Shown piece after piece: positions 45,141-52,174 of a stretch of 64,000 nt of DNA. The position numbers and the translations under genes were made by a program. The stretch spans positions 1,013,380 to 1,077,379 of the forward strand of contig CANLWG010000001.1 of assembly GCA_947494715.1 (NCBI GenBank). Direction: 5' to 3'. How positions within the stretch are numbered: the first letter of the stretch is position 1; each line of letters begins with the position of its first letter. The notes beneath the pieces were generated by a model. The model was not told the DNA's origin and ran no database searches. It saw only the letters and a program-made list of their open reading frames with translations. The DNA comes from an uncultured Flavobacteriaceae bacterium (lineage in GTDB: Bacteria; Bacteroidota; Bacteroidia; Flavobacteriales; Flavobacteriaceae).

Positions 45141-45485
45141 TTAAAAATCCACTACTTTCAAATTGTCTATTGCTGCATTATGCTGGTTCTTGTCAATAAA
45201 GAAAACCTCCCTAGAGGCTCTGGACTTTGGAGCAGGGTAAAAGGCCATAAGTACTAGGTCTACAACTACTTTGGTATATCTCCTTTTGTTCCTAAATAGG
45301 TTTATCCTAACAGAGTTTGATTTGAGGTCTCCAAATGGCTTTACCCGATACCTCTCCTTACGGTATTTTCCATCCTCTGTAGCTTTTTTCCATATTCTAC
45401 CGTCTTGGTCAATGGAGTAACCATCGAAACCCTGCAAATCCACCTCGTAAGGTCTGTCCTGAAAAGGCTTACAAATCCGTCCCAT
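45141..45485 (-). CDS. NUMOD4/HNH-like DNA-binding protein without catalytic His, conserved element protein
   Basis: This is a 114-residue protein, orthologous to 51695-52039. Both show 'Y-x-I-x-x-x-G-R-(I/V)-x-K-K', then 'R-N-K/G-K-R-Y' and '(V)D-L-x-x-x-A-F-Y-P-A-P', ending '(A/S)IDNLKV-x-(D/E)F'. This is the order seen in NUMOD4-HNH homing-type endonucleases ('Y-x-V-S-x-x-G-R-V ... H-R-L-V-A-x-A-F-I-P ... R-I-D-N-L-x-W'), but the HNH histidines are missing in both copies. It is probably a retained DNA-binding protein. Confidence 0.6.
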   Translation of the reverse strand: MGRICKPFQDRPYEVDLQGFDGYSIDQDGRIWKKATEDGKYRKERYRVKPFGDLKSNSVRINLFRNKRRYTKVVVDLVLMAFYPAPKSRASREVFFIDKNQHNAAIDNLKVVDF

Positions 45486-45486
45486 C

Positions 45487-45852
45487 TTATTTATGTATAC
45501 CTAAAAGCCTTTCAATTTTTTGACGTTCCAACTTTAGGTTATTTGTAATCTTCTCCGCATCTATCTCAAAGGTTGCCTTAATCTCCTCGGCTGTTTGCCT
45601 TGATAGCTTTTTGAATTTGGCAGCTAGCTTGTCGTCTACCAGTATCTCAATGAGGTTACCTTTATTGAATTTCCATAAATCTCCCTCTGGTAGCAGTACG
45701 AGACCGTCTAACGGAACTCCGTTGGCATCTGTGGCATAGTCGCCCACAGATGGTAGGTCTGAGGCTTCACGCTTAGGAAAGTGAATCTCCCGTGCCGTGC
45801 AATCTTGGATTACTAGTTGTGCTATTATTTTTTTGATGTCTGAATTTTTCAT
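45487..45852 (-). CDS. Conserved 121-residue element protein (with 51314-51691)
   Basis: The middle part is shared with element 2: 'F-P-K-x-x-x-S-D-x-P-S-(V/I)-G-D-Y-A-T' then 'PEG-(D/E)-x-(W/Y)-x-F-x-x-G-x-L-x-E-I', a small beta hairpin text reminiscent of short segments in Bacteroidota phage head-assembly proteins. A C-terminal helix of about 40 residues follows. The gene starts 3 bp after the 74-residue gene, as in element 2. Its function is unknown. Confidence 0.65.
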   Translation of the reverse strand: MKNSDIKKIIAQLVIQDCTAREIHFPKREASDLPSVGDYATDANGVPLDGLVLLPEGDLWKFNKGNLIEILVDDKLAAKFKKLSRQTAEEIKATFEIDAEKITNNLKLERQKIERLLGIHK

Positions 45853-45854
45853 GT

Positions 45855-46079
45855 TTAAAGTCTTATTATGTTGTAGAAATATTTTCCGTCAATAAATTGA
45901 GTTGTGTAGTAGCCTATCTTTTGACCTGCATTATGTTTATAGCTCTGAGGAGCTCTTTCGTAAATGCTTTGTCCGTTGTCTAGGTCATATCGGATAATTG
46001 CTAAAAGCGTCCTCTCAGGGTTATCAATAACTACCGTTCTCCTTGTTATAGTTGCTATTGTAAGCTTTGGTAAATGCAT
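45855..46079 (-). CDS. Conserved 74-residue element protein (with 51087-51311)
   Basis: This is a beta-rich small protein whose element 2 copy has the same length and high identity: 'NPERTLLAIIRYDLDNGQSI' here against 'NPERSLLVVVQYSLDNGISI', and the same ending YNIIRL. I know no family for it. It is the most conserved protein of the backbone besides the 77-81 residue one. Confidence 0.75.
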   Translation of the reverse strand: MHLPKLTIATITRRTVVIDNPERTLLAIIRYDLDNGQSIYERAPQSYKHNAGQKIGYYTTQFIDGKYFYNIIRL

Positions 46080-46104
46080 ACATTTTTGGTTGAGTTAAGA
46101 CACC

Positions 46105-46165
46105 AGTAGCCCTATCCGAGCTCAGCCTAATATGGCAGATAGCCCAAACTCGGTAGAGTTACCAA
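46105..46165 (-). ncRNA. Structured leader between the 170- and 74-residue genes, element 1
   Basis: On the minus strand this 126-bp gap can form CCGAG/CTCGG (46149-46153 with 46116-46120) and, as an alternative or pseudoknot, CTATC/GATAG (46138-46142 with 46112-46116). The same place in element 2 (50994-51063) also folds strongly with a different sequence. It may be a cis-acting RNA or a protein-binding site controlling the downstream genes. Confidence 0.35.
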
Positions 46166-46205
46166 TGAAACAAAAACTGACTAAATTATTGAGCCTGCTG
46201 AGGTA

Positions 46206-46718
46206 TCAATGTACGAAGGCCAACATCTGTAGATTATATCGAGCGTCGCCATTGTGGATGTTAAGGGCTCTGCGCTCATGCCTGCTCAGATTGTTGAATT
46301 TTTCCAGAAACTCCTGTACAAGTTCTACACCGTTTTGATACTCCTGCGCTACAAATTGGGTAGATTGAGCTCTGATAATTTCGATAGCCTCAGGTCTTTC
46401 AGTAACCCTAAGATTTTTGACCTCTACCAGTCTTTCGTCTATTTCTGGTCTGGTAGAGTTGACGAGCTGCTCATAGAGAGGTTTAAACCCTCTTGAATCT
46501 GCTCCAAAAGCTAGATTGTACTCGTACCCCAGAGAGGTAAGGTATTCGTCTACCTCTGCCCTCGTCTGAAAACTCTCTTTTAGATGGGCGTTGATTTTGG
46601 AGATAATAGATAGATGCTCCTGTAGCTGACCTTTTTTAAAGTTCAGCTCGTTACGGAGTTTTCCAATTTTTGAACTGTCCCTGTAGGCTACAGTCCTTTC
46701 TTCTTTTGTAATACTCAT
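46206..46718 (-). CDS. 170-residue first operon protein of element 1 (positional match of 50440-50955)
   Basis: This is a helical, charged protein with an N-terminal coiled coil (about residues 15-60, 'KLRNELNFKKGQLQEHLSII'). The element 2 protein at the same place is 171 residues long and also coiled-coil, with low identity ('EELQ/VEKL'-like register, 'SE-EAI-I' and a C-terminal 'F-x-x-x-(Y/F)-(D/N)-x-L' part). I recognise no family. It is first gene of the operon and lies behind the terminator and repeat region. Confidence 0.65.
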   Translation of the reverse strand: MSITKEERTVAYRDSSKIGKLRNELNFKKGQLQEHLSIISKINAHLKESFQTRAEVDEYLTSLGYEYNLAFGADSRGFKPLYEQLVNSTRPEIDERLVEVKNLRVTERPEAIEIIRAQSTQFVAQEYQNGVELVQEFLEKFNNLSRHERRALNIHNGDARYNLQMLAFVH

Positions 46719-46815
46719 TGCATTAATTTTAAATTAAACATTACTATTTTAAGCGTCTTTGGTTACGGCATGGCTCTAGTCCGTTTTAGATTTTACCTGA
46801 GTTCCCACCGTCGCC

Positions 46816-46846
46816 AAAAAAGCCCTACTGTTATGAGTAAGGCTTT
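46816..46846 (-). terminator. Terminator-like hairpin in the leader of the element 1 operon
   Basis: On the minus strand GCCTTACT and AGTAGGGC form a stem followed by six T, about 100 bp before the first operon gene. Element 2 has a terminator at the same place (50333-50356). It could release a short RNA or attenuate the operon. Confidence 0.6.
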
Positions 46847-46950
46847 TCCAAAATGCAATCAGATGGAAAATCGAAGTAAGGAACTTCTTTATATGTCTTT
46901 GTTTGATTATGTCATTTTTTTATCTCTTTGTTCATTGCCCTCTATTACTA

Positions 46951-47180
46951 TAGACTGGGATTTCAAAAAAGTGTAAATATTTTAACAGTCTTTGGCATTT
47001 CTCCTAGTTCTGTTATTAGAACCTCTCTATATATAACAACTGGGGATTTCAGAAATTACTAAATATTTATACTCATTCTAAATAACAGCCTTTAACTTTC
47101 TTACCCTTCAATACTATAGACTGGGGATTTCCAGAATTAGTAAAAGATTTAACATTCTTTGATTAATTCAGACCTAGTTA
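46951..47180 (+). repeat. Three tandem imperfect 75-81 bp repeats upstream of the element 1 operon
   Basis: Each copy has CTATAGACTGGGGATTTC or a close variant followed by an AT-rich stretch; the ACTGGG(G) positions are 46964, 47039 and 47120. One very similar copy is at 50192-50265 in element 2, reversed. They are iteron-like and sit directly upstream of the replication operon. The rest of 46719-47331 contains no gene; a 68-codon frame at 46770 is not convincing. Confidence 0.65.
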
Positions 47181-47300
47181 CTTAAATCGGATAGCTAAAT
47201 TACTTGATAAGATATACCCAATCCAAAGGGAGTTATTAGGAGTTATTATCCAAAGAGATAGTTAAGCAATAGGTTGATAACTTGTAATAAGACAAATAGT

Positions 47301-47327
47301 TATCCTTTATAGGAATAGGTAATTTTG
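47301..47327 (+). promoter_or_regulatory. Conserved operator/promoter of the right-end cargo gene, element 1
   Basis: TATCCTTTATAGGAATAGG followed by TAATTTTG (47320-47327, a TAnnTTTG -7 box) precedes the ATG at 47332. Almost the same 28 bases, reversed, stand before the end cargo gene of element 2 (49822-49849). There the TCCTTTAAAGGA part is a perfect palindrome, so a dimeric repressor is likely. Confidence 0.65.
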
Positions 47328-47331
47328 TAGG

Positions 47332-48402
47332 ATGTTTAATACGAAACTTTTGGCTAGATACCGTTGGGTTAAGCGAATAGTGATAATCCTCTTAGTATTA
47401 TTACTGGTTTTCGTTGGTTGGATGATTTATGTCGAAAATCAAGATTATCTACTCAAAGACTATTGGCTAAAACTCATAACAATATTTCTTGGCGTTGCTA
47501 TTGCAGCAATTATTGACATTGGAGGCTTCTTGGACGATAAAAAGCAGCTTCGCAAAAGCATTTTGTACTGCTTGTTTGGTTCTCTTTTGGTCTTTACTGT
47601 TTGGAATACTACAAATGAATCAATAAGCGATAGGAAAGCTGAAATTGAAAGGGACAGTTTGATAAAAGTTGATAGTTTGAGGTTTGATAGAATAGTGAAG
47701 GATTTTACCAAAAATATCCATAAACTTGATTCGATAAGCGGTCAGGTACTGGTTGCATTTGATGAAGTAATTAATATCAAAAAAGGTATTAGTGAGCAAA
47801 AGCCGATACTTGGTACTATCTTAAATAATACTTCGGAATCTTTTAAAGAAACGGAATCCTTAATTGAGGCTAACGCCCCTAATTTGTTATTGGGAAGTAG
47901 TCGTACAACGGCTCATTTTGACCATGACGGCAGTCTAATGATAACATTATTTCCCGCTAACCTTGGTTTTGGGGTAGCGAAAAACGCAAAAGTATTTTAT
48001 CAGGTTTTTTATGCAACAGTACGAGACACGGCCACAAAGAGTGGGAGCTTTAGGTTAGTTGGCCCAAAGGGTAATCCTCTAGGCACTTATCCAAAAGAAT
48101 GGACAAAACTTGAAGTAGACTACTTTACTCCAAGTATGGGGTCTGGAAAGAATAGGATTCATTTAAGACCGAGTTTAAATAAGAGTGATTTTTTAGGAAA
48201 CAAAAATTACTGGTTCGTTATCTATTCCACAATGTGCTCCGATTATCGTGATGAAACAATTTTAAAATCTATAGTTATCGATGGTGAACTAAATGAAGCA
48301 GGTGGAATTGACTTGTTTTATAACAGGCTTCAATTGGAACCAATAAAAGAATATTTGGAACGACATTTTGAAATGGGAGAATATGTTTTTCTTAAAAAGT
48401 AA
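47332..48402 (+). CDS. Unrecognised membrane protein near the right end of element 1
   Basis: This is a 356-residue protein with three N-terminal membrane segments (about residues 13-31, 46-66, 76-93), a coiled coil (about 100-165) and a beta-rich C-terminal domain of about 190 residues containing 'NLGFGVAKNAKVFYQVFYAT' and 'NKNYWFVIYSTMCSDYRDET'. I recognise no family. It has its own conserved promoter and lies alone beside the attachment site, a usual place for cargo such as defence or exclusion genes (inference). Confidence 0.6.
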   Translation: MFNTKLLARYRWVKRIVIILLVLLLVFVGWMIYVENQDYLLKDYWLKLITIFLGVAIAAIIDIGGFLDDKKQLRKSILYCLFGSLLVFTVWNTTNESISDRKAEIERDSLIKVDSLRFDRIVKDFTKNIHKLDSISGQVLVAFDEVINIKKGISEQKPILGTILNNTSESFKETESLIEANAPNLLLGSSRTTAHFDHDGSLMITLFPANLGFGVAKNAKVFYQVFYATVRDTATKSGSFRLVGPKGNPLGTYPKEWTKLEVDYFTPSMGSGKNRIHLRPSLNKSDFLGNKNYWFVIYSTMCSDYRDETILKSIVIDGELNEAGGIDLFYNRLQLEPIKEYLERHFEMGEYVFLKK

Positions 48403-48488
48403 GTCCTTAGTCGTTTTTAAGCAAGGAGATTCTTGGATTTGGCTAATAATAGTGCTGATTTTATAACTATGCGATAGTAGTTTATCGA

Positions 48489-48523
48489 ATTAGTGATGAC
48501 TTCGGTGGAAGTCAATGTAGATA
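48489..48523 (+). other. Right attachment site of element 1
   Basis: The element arm (48489-48504) ends in GT at 48505-48506, directly followed by comM codons (GGAAGTCAATGTAGAT). The GT and the reading frame match the left junction at 36100-36101. Confidence 0.75.
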
Positions 48524-49287
48524 GGGGGGTGGGATATCATTTGGTAGGCCTACCGGACAATGCCATTAAGGAAAGTAACTATCGTATTGCAGCGGCCTTG
48601 CTCAATAACGGCTACAAGATTCCTGGCAAAAAGATTACGATCAATATGGCCCCGGCCGACCTACGGAAAGAGGGTTCGGCATATGATCTTACGCTGGCTG
48701 TTGGCATATTGACCGCTTCTGGACAGATCCAATCCGAAAACTTGGAAAAGTATATCATCATGGGCGAACTGTCCTTAGATGGAAGTTTGCAACCCATAAA
48801 AGGGGCCCTCCCCATTGCCATAAAAGCTCGGGAAGAAGGGTTTACTGGATTTATCCTGCCCAAGGGAAATGCAAAGGAAGCCGCTATAGTGTCCGATTTA
48901 AAGGTCTATGGCGTGGACAACATCAAAGAGGTTATTGATTTTTTTGATACGGGAAAACTTTTGGAGCAGATTGTTGTGGATACCCGGGAAGAGTTCTATA
49001 AAAACCTCGATTTTCCCGAATTCGATTTTTCGGATGTCAAAGGTCAGGAGAGTATAAAACGCTGTATGGAAATTGCAGCTGCGGGCGGGCACAATATTAT
49101 ATTAATTGGTCCGCCAGGCGCTGGAAAGACCATGTTGGCCAAACGTTTGCCTTCCATCCTTCCACCTATGACCTTGCATGAGGCTTTGGAGACCACCAAA
49201 ATCCATAGCGTGGTAGGCAAGATCAAAAATATGGGGCTTATGAGCCAACGCCCTTTCCGAAGCCCCCACCACACCATTTCGGATGTG
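48505..49287 (+). pseudogene. comM: comM/yifB, middle fragment (codons 20-281), between the two elements
   Basis: The frame is open from the element 1 junction to the element 2 junction. It holds the ComM N-terminal Lon-like domain ('VGLPDNAIKESNYRIAAALL', 'MAPADLRKEGSAYDLTLAVG') and the first half of the AAA+ domain, with Walker A 'ILIGPPGAGKTMLAKRLPSI' and 'RPFRSPHHTISDV'. It is cut in the conserved 'SDVALVGGG' loop. A GTG or ATG at 48493-48496 could give an orphan fragment, which would lack Walker B. Confidence 0.92.
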
Positions 49288-49308
49288 TTAGTGCCTAATG
49301 TGCACAAT
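49262..49308 (+). other. Left attachment site of element 2
   Basis: comM text runs to GATGTG (49282-49287), which is also present at the right end (61817-61822). The next 21 bases are the element arm, ending ACAAT, partly complementary to the right arm beginning ATTGT at 61801. The crossover lies within GATGTG and may again be GT. Confidence 0.75.
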
Positions 49309-49378
49309 CCCTGAGCACTTATAAACACTAGGGTTATACGTTCTTTAAGTATCTAAAAAAAATATTCAACCTTTCTAG

Positions 49379-49789
49379 TTAAATCCTCCTACGCTTCCCT
49401 TTATCCGAAAAAATGGTCAGCTCGAATATCTTGTAAATTAACTCGGTAGTCCCGTATCCAGATAACTCATCAAACTCTAAATTCTCATTTTCATTAAAGT
49501 ACTTCATGTATAGGGTGGGAGTCCCTTTATAGAAGTCTAGAAACAGGTAAGAGGTATAATCATAGATGCCTAAATCTGCAAACTCATTCAATACGGACAT
49601 ATTCCATAACGTACATTGCCCCGTCTTGGACTCGTATCCGCTCATCTCAAACCTTTTATGCTCCTTCTTGGATTGCTCGTACTCTAAGCCCCTAATAGAA
49701 CTTAAGACCCCTGTATCAAAGCTCAGTCTTTGCCTGATAAAGTCCATTACCGCCTCCTTCGGGCTGTTCTTTAATTCTTCTACTGTCAT
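49379..49789 (-). CDS. Unrecognised 136-residue cargo protein at the left end of element 2
   Basis: This is a soluble protein with 'EELKNSPKEAVMDFIRQRLS' at the start, then 'YTSYLFLDFYKGTPTLYMKY', and a basic end KGKRRRI. I recognise no family. It occupies the place held by the 356-residue membrane protein in element 1 and has the same conserved promoter, so this is a second exchangeable cargo slot. Confidence 0.6.
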   Translation of the reverse strand: MTVEELKNSPKEAVMDFIRQRLSFDTGVLSSIRGLEYEQSKKEHKRFEMSGYESKTGQCTLWNMSVLNEFADLGIYDYTSYLFLDFYKGTPTLYMKYFNENENLEFDELSGYGTTELIYKIFELTIFSDKGKRRRI

Positions 49790-49821
49790 ATATTATATTG
49801 TTTAGTTATTACGTCTCCTAA

Positions 49822-49849
49822 CAAAATTACCTATTCCTTTAAAGGATAG
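49822..49849 (-). promoter_or_regulatory. Conserved operator/promoter of the end cargo gene, element 2
   Basis: On the minus strand it reads TATCCTTTAAAGGAATAGG then TAATTTTG (49822-49829), with the palindrome TCCTTTAAAGGA at 49835-49846. It matches 47301-47327 of element 1. The rest of 49850-50191 holds no gene I can support. Confidence 0.65.
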
Positions 49850-50191
49850 CTAGATGTATCCTGAATTTTTTATTTATCCCGAATATTTTATCCGGCTACT
49901 TCCTGAACTACGGGAAAATCTCTTTGAAGAACCATTTTAGGAGGCGCATCAGGTGGATTAATGCTGTACAATTCCCCTGATATGGTGGAAACACCCCTTA
50001 CACAACATGTCAAAGTGATGTGCAGAGGTTGGTATTCGGCTTCTAGATTCCCAATTATTACGGCGACCTGTCCCTTCTATTATTAACGGATTGTTCAATT
50101 CTTTGTAAAAAGAATGGGGTTGATAACTCCTAAAAACTCTCCTTTTTCTGACAGCACTTTTTTATCAAATTTGTCATTCCGGTTTAAATAG

Positions 50192-50265
50192 CTAGGTCTG
50201 AATTAATCAAAGAATGTTAAATCTTTTACTAATTCTGGAAATCCCCAGTCTATAGTAATAGAGAG
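50192..50265 (-). repeat. Single copy of the iteron-like repeat, element 2
   Basis: The reverse complement matches the third copy in element 1 (47107-47180) almost base for base over about 70 bp, including CTATAGACTGGGGATTTCC and AATTCAGACCTAG. A further stretch upstream (about 50100-50190) is also related to 47181-47260. Confidence 0.7.
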
Positions 50266-50332
50266 AGTTCAAACAGTAAAAATGAATAGTCAAAATACAT
50301 AAGATAGGTCTCACTTTCCATCATTCCCTAAG

Positions 50333-50356
50333 AGCCATCGTAACTGATGGCTTTTT
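50333..50356 (+). terminator. Terminator in the leader of the element 2 operon
   Basis: Perfect 7-bp stem AGCCATC/GATGGCT with a 6-base loop and a T run, 84 bp before the first operon gene. It is the same arrangement as in element 1. Confidence 0.8.
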
Positions 50357-50439
50357 CGGGCATTTGGATAAGGTCAGGACTATATAGTAATAACCCAAGC
50401 GGTAAGGGTACGTTTACTGCACAACTTTAATTATTTGTA

Positions 50440-50955
50440 ATGATAGGAAATTCACAAATTATCAAAGGCTCACTTCAAAGAAACCTTTATCTGGCTGACC
50501 TCAGGGAGTTGCAGTCAAAAATCAAACAGGTTAACGCTTTTAATTCAGAGTTGAAATCCATTAATGGGAAACTCAACACATCCGTAACAACCGTGAAGGA
50601 GTTGCAGGATTATCTGAAAAGCGAAACTGGAATAGCTAATCTGGTCATGGCCTCTGATGCCCTGAACCTAAAGGAGGATTATCTACGGATTTTAGAGCTG
50701 TCCGCACCTGCTATTGACTCAGAGCTTATTACTATAGATAAGAACGGTCAAGTAGAGCAGAGCGAGGAGGCTATTGCTATTTTGCAAGAACGACATACTC
50801 CAGAGGTTTGCGAAGAAAACCAAGAGTACGCAAGATTGCTATTGACCTTTAAGCAAGAGTATGACAAACTCCCCTACAAGGCCAAACTTGCCTTTAAGCA
50901 ATTCGGAGGTACAGAGGTCAAAGTTAACGTAGATGCTTTTTTGTACCCTCTATAA
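50440..50955 (+). CDS. 171-residue first operon protein of element 2 (positional match of 46206-46718)
   Basis: This is a helical protein with a coiled coil at about residues 15-60 ('YLADLRELQSKIKQVNAFNS') and 'TVKELQDYLKSETGIANLVM'. The C-terminal part is 'LLLTFKQEYDKLPYKAKLAF'. Length and position equal the element 1 protein although identity is low. It has no known family; it is likely an accessory replication or regulatory protein. Confidence 0.65.
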   Translation: MIGNSQIIKGSLQRNLYLADLRELQSKIKQVNAFNSELKSINGKLNTSVTTVKELQDYLKSETGIANLVMASDALNLKEDYLRILELSAPAIDSELITIDKNGQVEQSEEAIAILQERHTPEVCEENQEYARLLLTFKQEYDKLPYKAKLAFKQFGGTEVKVNVDAFLYPL

Positions 50956-50993
50956 TCTTCGGGTAGCATAGCTTCTATTTAGTTTTTATTAGT

Positions 50994-51063
50994 GGTAGCA
51001 TGGTAGACCTACCAAGCAGGCTATGGAAATGTCCATGACCTAGCTTGGTCAGGCTACCTATGC
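50994..51063 (+). ncRNA. Long hairpin between the 171- and 74-residue genes, element 2
   Basis: Nested stems: GGTAGC (50994-50999) with GCTACC (51053-51058); CCAAGC (51012-51017) with GCTTGG (51043-51048); AGG/CCT; and ATGGA/TCCAT closing on AATG. An alternative outer pairing is GCATGGTAG with CTACC-T-ATGC. It ends about 24 bp before the 74-residue gene. A folded region lies at the same place in element 1. Confidence 0.45.
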
Positions 51064-51086
51064 TCTAAACTGTTCAAAAACCATGT

Positions 51087-51311
51087 ATGCGATTACCAAC
51101 ACTTACAGTAGCAACAATAATAGGACGGACAATAGTAGAGCAGAACCCTGAGAGGTCTCTTTTAGTGGTTGTTCAGTATAGCCTAGATAACGGAATAAGC
51201 ATATACGAGCAATGTCCCAAAAGCTATAAGCATGGGATAGGACAAAGGATAGGATATTATCCTGTCCAATTCATAAACGGAAAATATTTGTACAACATTA
51301 TAAGACTTTAA
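51087..51311 (+). CDS. Conserved 74-residue element protein (with 45855-46079)
   Basis: It has the same length as its element 1 copy and high identity over the whole chain, including 'SYKHGIGQRIGYYPVQFING'. It is beta-rich, soluble and without a known family. An alternative ATG two codons upstream (51081) is in the same frame but the element 1 copy supports 51087. The next gene starts 2 bp after its stop. Confidence 0.75.
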   Translation: MRLPTLTVATIIGRTIVEQNPERSLLVVVQYSLDNGISIYEQCPKSYKHGIGQRIGYYPVQFINGKYLYNIIRL

Positions 51312-51313
51312 AC

Positions 51314-51691
51314 ATGAAAAAAGTAACCGCAACAAAAAGCACATTGAGAAAGAGCCAAATTGATTTTATCGAAAAGCACTCCCCTAAACTATATGCAATG
51401 GTATTGCAAAATGCAGTTGGTGATGAGCTTGTTTTTCCCAAGTTAAACGATAGCGATAGCCCGTCCATTGGTGATTACGCAACTATCGACGGAGAGCCTG
51501 CAAGCGGAGAATATGTAATGCCAGAAGGTGAGACCTATGTTTTTAAAAATGGGACTTTGACCGAGATTATTGAGGACGACGGTATTTTATCCATTAGCAA
51601 TGCTGAAAGGGCTGAGATTCTAGAAAAATTAAAGAAGGATATAGGGAATGAACTTGCCTTAGTGAAGAAAATACTAGGTCTAAAGGTCTAA
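51314..51691 (+). CDS. Conserved 125-residue element protein (with 45487-45852)
   Basis: It shares the central segment 'SDSPSIGDYATIDGEPASGE' and 'YVFKNGTLTEIIEDDG' with the element 1 copy. Such a stretch also resembles parts of Bacteroidota phage head-maturation proteins, but nothing else in either element is virion-related. The N-terminus is basic and the C-terminus helical. Its role is unknown. Confidence 0.65.
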   Translation: MKKVTATKSTLRKSQIDFIEKHSPKLYAMVLQNAVGDELVFPKLNDSDSPSIGDYATIDGEPASGEYVMPEGETYVFKNGTLTEIIEDDGILSISNAERAEILEKLKKDIGNELALVKKILGLKV

Positions 51692-51694
51692 ATA

Positions 51695-52039
51695 ATGGGT
51701 AGAATTATAAAACCATTTGAGCCTATACCTGATATTGTTGGATTAAAGGAGTTGCCTGATTATGAAATAACCAGAGAGGGCAGGGTCTTTAAAAAAGCGA
51801 TTGAAAAGGAGGGCTACAACATGAAACGATTTGAGGTCAAAACCTTTGCAGACCACAAAAGCGGTAGCTGTAGGGTCTTGCTCAAACGCAATGGCAAGAG
51901 ATACAGCCGAGGAGTAGCGGACTTAATGGTACAAGCTTTCTATCCTGCTCCCAGAGTTGGGTCTTTTATTGAAATATACTTTAGGGATAAAGACCCCTTT
52001 AATTGCTCGATTGATAACCTTAAAGTATTTGAATTTTAG
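51695..52039 (+). CDS. NUMOD4/HNH-like DNA-binding protein without catalytic His (with 45141-45485)
   Basis: This is 114 residues, the same length as the element 1 copy. 'LPDYEITREGRVFKKAIEKE', 'VLLKRNGKRYSRGVADLMVQ' and 'AFYPAP', then '(C)SIDNLKVFEF', follow the NUMOD4-HNH order, but the metal-binding His/Asn residues of HNH are absent. It is probably a DNA-binding remnant kept for another job. Confidence 0.6.
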   Translation: MGRIIKPFEPIPDIVGLKELPDYEITREGRVFKKAIEKEGYNMKRFEVKTFADHKSGSCRVLLKRNGKRYSRGVADLMVQAFYPAPRVGSFIEIYFRDKDPFNCSIDNLKVFEF

Positions 52040-52174
52040 ATAGCGAACAGTACTAAAAAAATAAGCCCTAAACCAGTAGTGAGACCACCGAGATAGGACT
52101 GTATTTGTAATGTAGGAACTACAAATATACTCTCCTCTCAGGTCTTGCGCAAATGGTTTTTGCATTAGACCAAA

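Larger units (their letters stand above)
36100..48506 (+). mobile_element. Integrative element 1 (12.4 kb), large-serine-recombinase type, inserted in comM
   Basis: The ends are set by the comM reading frame: left GT at 36100-36101, right GT at 48505-48506, giving 12,405 bp. Contents from the left: large serine recombinase, four cargo genes, a small gene between two 51-bp sites, a small resolvase, a repeat/AT-rich region, a minus-strand operon with a primase-VirE protein, upstream repeats, and a membrane-protein gene near the right end. No capsid, portal, relaxase or type IV secretion genes are present, so it is not a normal prophage or conjugative element. It shares its plan and many sequences with element 2. 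Confidence 0.9.

Noticed and set aside
46770..46976. 68-codon frame in the element 1 leader
   Set aside because: It overlaps the terminator hairpin and part of the repeats, with irregular composition and no counterpart in element 2.
46951..47180. Possible CRISPR array (three spaced repeats)
   Set aside because: The units are 75-81 bp, diverge inside the 'spacers' as well as in the repeats, and match element 2 over the whole unit; there are no cas genes.
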